Virus record (IMG/VR): IMGVR_UViG_3300044825_001801
Coordinates: 1 to 23,371 of that record
Length of the DNA: 23,371 nt
Source of the DNA: a virus
Reading direction: 5' to 3' (one strand)
The position numbers were made by a program, and so were the translations under genes. Numbering within the stretch: the stretch's first letter is position 1; each line of letters opens with the position of its first letter. The notes beneath the pieces were generated by a model that was not told where the DNA came from, did no database searches, and saw nothing but the letters and a program-made list of their open reading frames with translations. Positions 21,464-23,371 of this stretch are shown piece after piece.

Positions 21464-21467
21464 TGGC
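21451..21467 (+). repeat. 17-base direct repeat, copy 1
   Basis: GAAGTGCGAGTAGTGGC occurs here and again at 21855-21871. In each case it encodes the last residues KCE, the TAG stop and an overlapping GTG codon. AGTAG-TGG-CTACT (21459-21471) also forms a short hairpin here. Confidence 0.6.
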
Positions 21468-21489
21468 TACTTCGACATCTAGGAGCAAC

Positions 21490-21867
21490 ATGGACATCCT
21501 CGACATCGAGAAGATCGCTCGCGTCTGCCACGAGGCGAACCGCGCGTGGTGCGTCACGCTCGGTGACCGCTCGCAGCCCGCGTGGGACGACGCGCCCGAG
21601 TGGATGGTGAAGTCCGCCATCGATGGCGTGCGCGCCGCGCTCTCCAACAAGGCGGGCGCCGCCGGGCTGCACAACGCTTGGTGCGAGGCGAAGCGCCGCG
21701 ACGGTTGGGTGTTCGGCCCGGTCAAGGACGCGGTCGCCAAGACGCACCCGTGCCTCGTCCCGTACGACGACCTTCCCGCCGAGCAGCGGGCCAAGGACGC
21801 GCTGTTCGAGGCAGTCGTCGGGGCGCTGCGGTGGTCGTTCGCGGACGACCCCCTGAAGTGCGAGTAG
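21490..21867 (+). CDS. RyR-domain phage protein
   Basis: 125 aa. I chose ATG 21490 with AGGAG at 21481-21485; a GTG at 21463 is in frame but would add a low-complexity leader. The sequence IARVCHEANRAWCVTLGD, SQPAWDDAPEWM, then GWVFGPVKDAVAKTHPCLVPYDDLPAEQRAKD matches the RyR repeat found in phage proteins and named after ryanodine receptors. The conserved Trp residues, the 'HPCLVPYDELP' block and the final 'KD.LF..VV' helix are present. In phages the role is unknown; ligand binding is likely. It ends in KCE, like the preceding gene. Confidence 0.85.
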   Translation: MDILDIEKIARVCHEANRAWCVTLGDRSQPAWDDAPEWMVKSAIDGVRAALSNKAGAAGLHNAWCEAKRRDGWVFGPVKDAVAKTHPCLVPYDDLPAEQRAKDALFEAVVGALRWSFADDPLKCE

Positions 21868-21871
21868 TGGC
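21855..21871 (+). repeat. 17-base direct repeat, copy 2
   Basis: Identical to 21451-21467; covers the end of the RyR gene and the GTG start of the next gene (21867). Confidence 0.6.
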
Positions 21872-22136
21872 CCCGTCCTCCCTGCTACCGGGACTCCGCC
21901 GCGCGGCGGAGATCGTGGCCGACCTCCGCGAGAGGGTCGACCGCAACAAGCCGATGTCGTCCTACGAGACGCTGAACTACGCCATCGCGCTCGGCAAGAT
22001 CGAGGATCAGATCCGCGCGCTCGAATCCACCGCCCCGACCGCCGACGAGGCGCCCGAGGCTGTGCTGGACGGAGGCGACGACGATGGCGAAAGAACGCTC
22101 GGCCGACGCCGATTTGGCGGCGCTCGGGACACGTAG
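21867..22136 (+). CDS. Small helical protein (89 aa), GTG start
   Basis: 89 aa, beginning at GTG 21867, which overlaps the preceding TAG. Two amphipathic helices (AAEIVADLRERVDRNKP and YAIALGKIEDQIRALE) suggest a small coiled-coil or helical bundle protein. The last third is acidic and disordered (DGGDDDGE) and runs 53 bases into the next gene. No known motif. The frame is preferred over an upstream extension because the extension is an Arg-rich shadow of the RyR gene. Confidence 0.6.
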   Translation: MAPSSLLPGLRRAAEIVADLRERVDRNKPMSSYETLNYAIALGKIEDQIRALESTAPTADEAPEAVLDGGDDDGERTLGRRRFGGARDT

Positions 22137-22350
22137 GTCGAAGTTCTGCGAGACCTGCCGCTGGATGCGGCGCTCCCCCAAGGGCGCCGAGTACCTGCGT
22201 CGGCTCATCGAACTGCACGACGCGGGCGACCGGCGGGCGACGTTCGCCGCCATCGTTCGGCTCGCCGCCGACGCCCACGACTTCCCACTCGGAGTCGGGG
22301 CGCTGAAGATGCACTACCACCGGCAGCGGGACGGGGGTTGCGATGCGTAA
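22084..22350 (+). CDS. Small protein with CxxC and possible helix-turn-helix (88 aa)
   Basis: 88 aa, GGAGG just upstream of ATG 22084. It has one CETC pair near residue 22, followed by an Arg-rich CRWMRRSPKG that echoes the CATCRWW of the protein at 2498. The C-terminal half (RRATFAAIVRLAADAHDFPLG then ALKMHYHRQRD) reads like a helix-turn-helix with a basic recognition helix. A DNA-binding or small-terminase-like role is possible, but with only one CxxC a full zinc site is not shown. Overlaps the phosphoesterase start by eight bases. Confidence 0.6.
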   Translation: MAKERSADADLAALGTRRSKFCETCRWMRRSPKGAEYLRRLIELHDAGDRRATFAAIVRLAADAHDFPLGVGALKMHYHRQRDGGCDA

Positions 22351-23233
22351 GGACCCCGACCCGGATGCCGACCTCGCGCGGTTGACCTGCTACCTCTCGC
22401 CCGAGCAGATCCGCGACGAGATCCGGCGGGAGGCGGCGGCCGTCTCGCGCAAGTGCCGACGGTTCAAGCCGACCGGCAAACCTCACCGCCTCGGCGTCGT
22501 GCTGTCCGACGTCCACGTCCCGAAGCACGACCCGGCGTCGTGGGCGGTGGCGCTCAAGGCGGTCCGCGACCTCCGCCCCGACCACGTTTGGATCCTCGGT
22601 GACTTCCTCGACCTCGCGTCGGTGAACCGCCACGAGAAGGCGCCGGGCGACGACTACACGCTGCGGCAGGAGTTGTGGTGTGGCAACCGGGCGCTCGACG
22701 AGGTGGCCGACGCCATCGGCCCGCGCCCGTGCGACCTCCTGTTCGTGGACGGGAACCACGAGGACCGGATGCGGCGCTACGTCGCGTCGGGCCGCTGCCC
22801 GCCCGAGTTGCGCGACGCGCTCGAAGAGGTGCCCGAGGCGCTGTGCCTCAAGCAGCGCGGGTGGCGCTACGTCGGGCCCGACGAGCAGCCGATCTACGAC
22901 GGCTCGCTCGCGGTGTTTCACGGGCACTGGTACGGGAAGCACCACGCGGCCAAGCACCTCGACGAGATGGGCGGCAGCGTCATCTACGGCCACACGCACC
23001 GGCCGCAGCAGATGACGCGGCAGACGGTGCGGGGCCCGATCATCGGCACCGGGGCGCCGTGCTTGCGGCGACTGTCGGCGGAGTGGCAGCACCAGCGGAA
23101 CCGCGAGTTCACGGGCTGGCTCAACGGGTTCGTCGTCCTCGAGTGGATCGACGGGTACTGCCACCCTCGCAACGTGTTCGTGGTGAACGGGTGCGCGTCG
23201 TACGGGGGCAGGGTGTGGAGGGCGGCGCAGTGA
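22343..23233 (+). CDS. Calcineurin-like metallophosphoesterase
   Basis: 296 aa. All family motifs are in order: SDVHVP (Asp56, His58), GDFLD (Gly86-Asp87), GNHE (Asn138-His139), FHGHW (His193, His195) and GHTHRP (His217, His219). These bind two metal ions and make up the catalytic site of calcineurin-like phosphoesterases. The N-terminal 45 residues are a charged helical extension before the domain. Substrate unknown; phage members are linked with DNA or RNA end processing or nucleotide phosphate removal. It is coupled (GTGA) with a P-loop kinase, which hints at a shared substrate such as nucleic-acid ends. Confidence 0.9.
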   Translation: MRKDPDPDADLARLTCYLSPEQIRDEIRREAAAVSRKCRRFKPTGKPHRLGVVLSDVHVPKHDPASWAVALKAVRDLRPDHVWILGDFLDLASVNRHEKAPGDDYTLRQELWCGNRALDEVADAIGPRPCDLLFVDGNHEDRMRRYVASGRCPPELRDALEEVPEALCLKQRGWRYVGPDEQPIYDGSLAVFHGHWYGKHHAAKHLDEMGGSVIYGHTHRPQQMTRQTVRGPIIGTGAPCLRRLSAEWQHQRNREFTGWLNGFVVLEWIDGYCHPRNVFVVNGCASYGGRVWRAAQ

Positions 23234-23371
23234 CCCGCTACCTCGTCGTCGGCCCGCAGGGCAGCGGCAAGAGCACGTTCGGCGCGCTGCTGGCCGATGC
23301 GCTCGACGCCGACTGCGCCGACACCTCCGCGTGGCCGCGCTCGGTCCTGCGCGACCTGCTCGGGCGCGACC
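23230..23371 (+). CDS. P-loop kinase or NTPase, truncated at the right edge
   Basis: The first 47 codons only; GTG start overlaps the previous stop. A Walker A motif GPQGSGKST (residues 8-16) follows a beta strand YLVV, and the next helix GALLADALDA then leads to a DCADTSAWP segment. This opening is typical of small nucleoside or nucleotide kinases such as phage dNMP kinases or adenylate-kinase-like proteins. Polynucleotide kinase is an alternative, given the phosphoesterase beside it. The rest lies outside the window. Confidence 0.75.
   Translation, partial: MTRYLVVGPQGSGKSTFGALLADALDADCADTSAWPRSVLRDLLGRD

Noticed and set aside
1-23371. CRISPR array, insertion sequence or attachment site
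   Set aside because: No regularly spaced repeats, transposase or integrase motifs, or flanking direct repeats of a suitable kind were seen.

Overview
The window is about 23 kb of very GC-rich DNA. All supported genes lie on the + strand and are tightly packed, many coupled by 4-base ATGA or GTGA overlaps. The content is that of a tailed double-stranded DNA phage or prophage with a Mu-type head. No integrase, terminase or endolysin is visible, and both ends are cut inside genes. The host cannot be fixed. High GC, TANNNT-like hexamers 8 nt before ATG codons and several lipobox proteins fit a high-GC bacterium (an actinobacterium would be one guess), but this is inference.

Layout. (1) 1-1905: 3' end of a Mu gp29/DUF935-like portal, a small beta-rich protein, a zinc-ribbon mini-gene and a MuF/SPP1 gp7-type minor head protein. 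(2) 1978-3672: seven very small genes of the kind usually found in early or accessory phage regions, sitting inside the head operon behind their own promoter candidate. (3) 3727-8436: protease/scaffold fusion, decoration protein, gpT-type major capsid protein, an unassigned protein and a carbohydrate-binding-like structural protein. (4) 8453-11325: gp36-like head-tail connector, gpG-like tail completion protein, tail-tube candidate, a small helical protein and a tail-terminator-like protein fused to a fibronectin III-like domain. (5) 11328-19282: a 218-aa hydrophobic protein in the tape-measure position, then three large tail proteins ending in a 1211-aa fibre. (6) 19363-22350: small genes including five membrane or lipobox proteins and a RyR-domain protein. 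(7) 22343-end: a metallophosphoesterase and the start of a P-loop kinase.

The most interesting signal is regulatory. A palindrome GCGCA-N6-TGCGC occurs in three intergenic gaps, with a one-mismatch copy in a fourth, always just upstream of a gene or gene block. At one site the centre of the palindrome coincides with a good -10/-35 promoter. Three gaps also share TGTCGCCCC placed 8-9 nt upstream of the putative -10. Two genes, one with zinc-ribbon cysteines and one for the protease/scaffold, begin exactly 8 nt after TAGCRT with no Shine-Dalgarno, suggesting leaderless transcripts. Together these look like a phage-specific promoter/operator set that divides the structural operon into separately controlled blocks.
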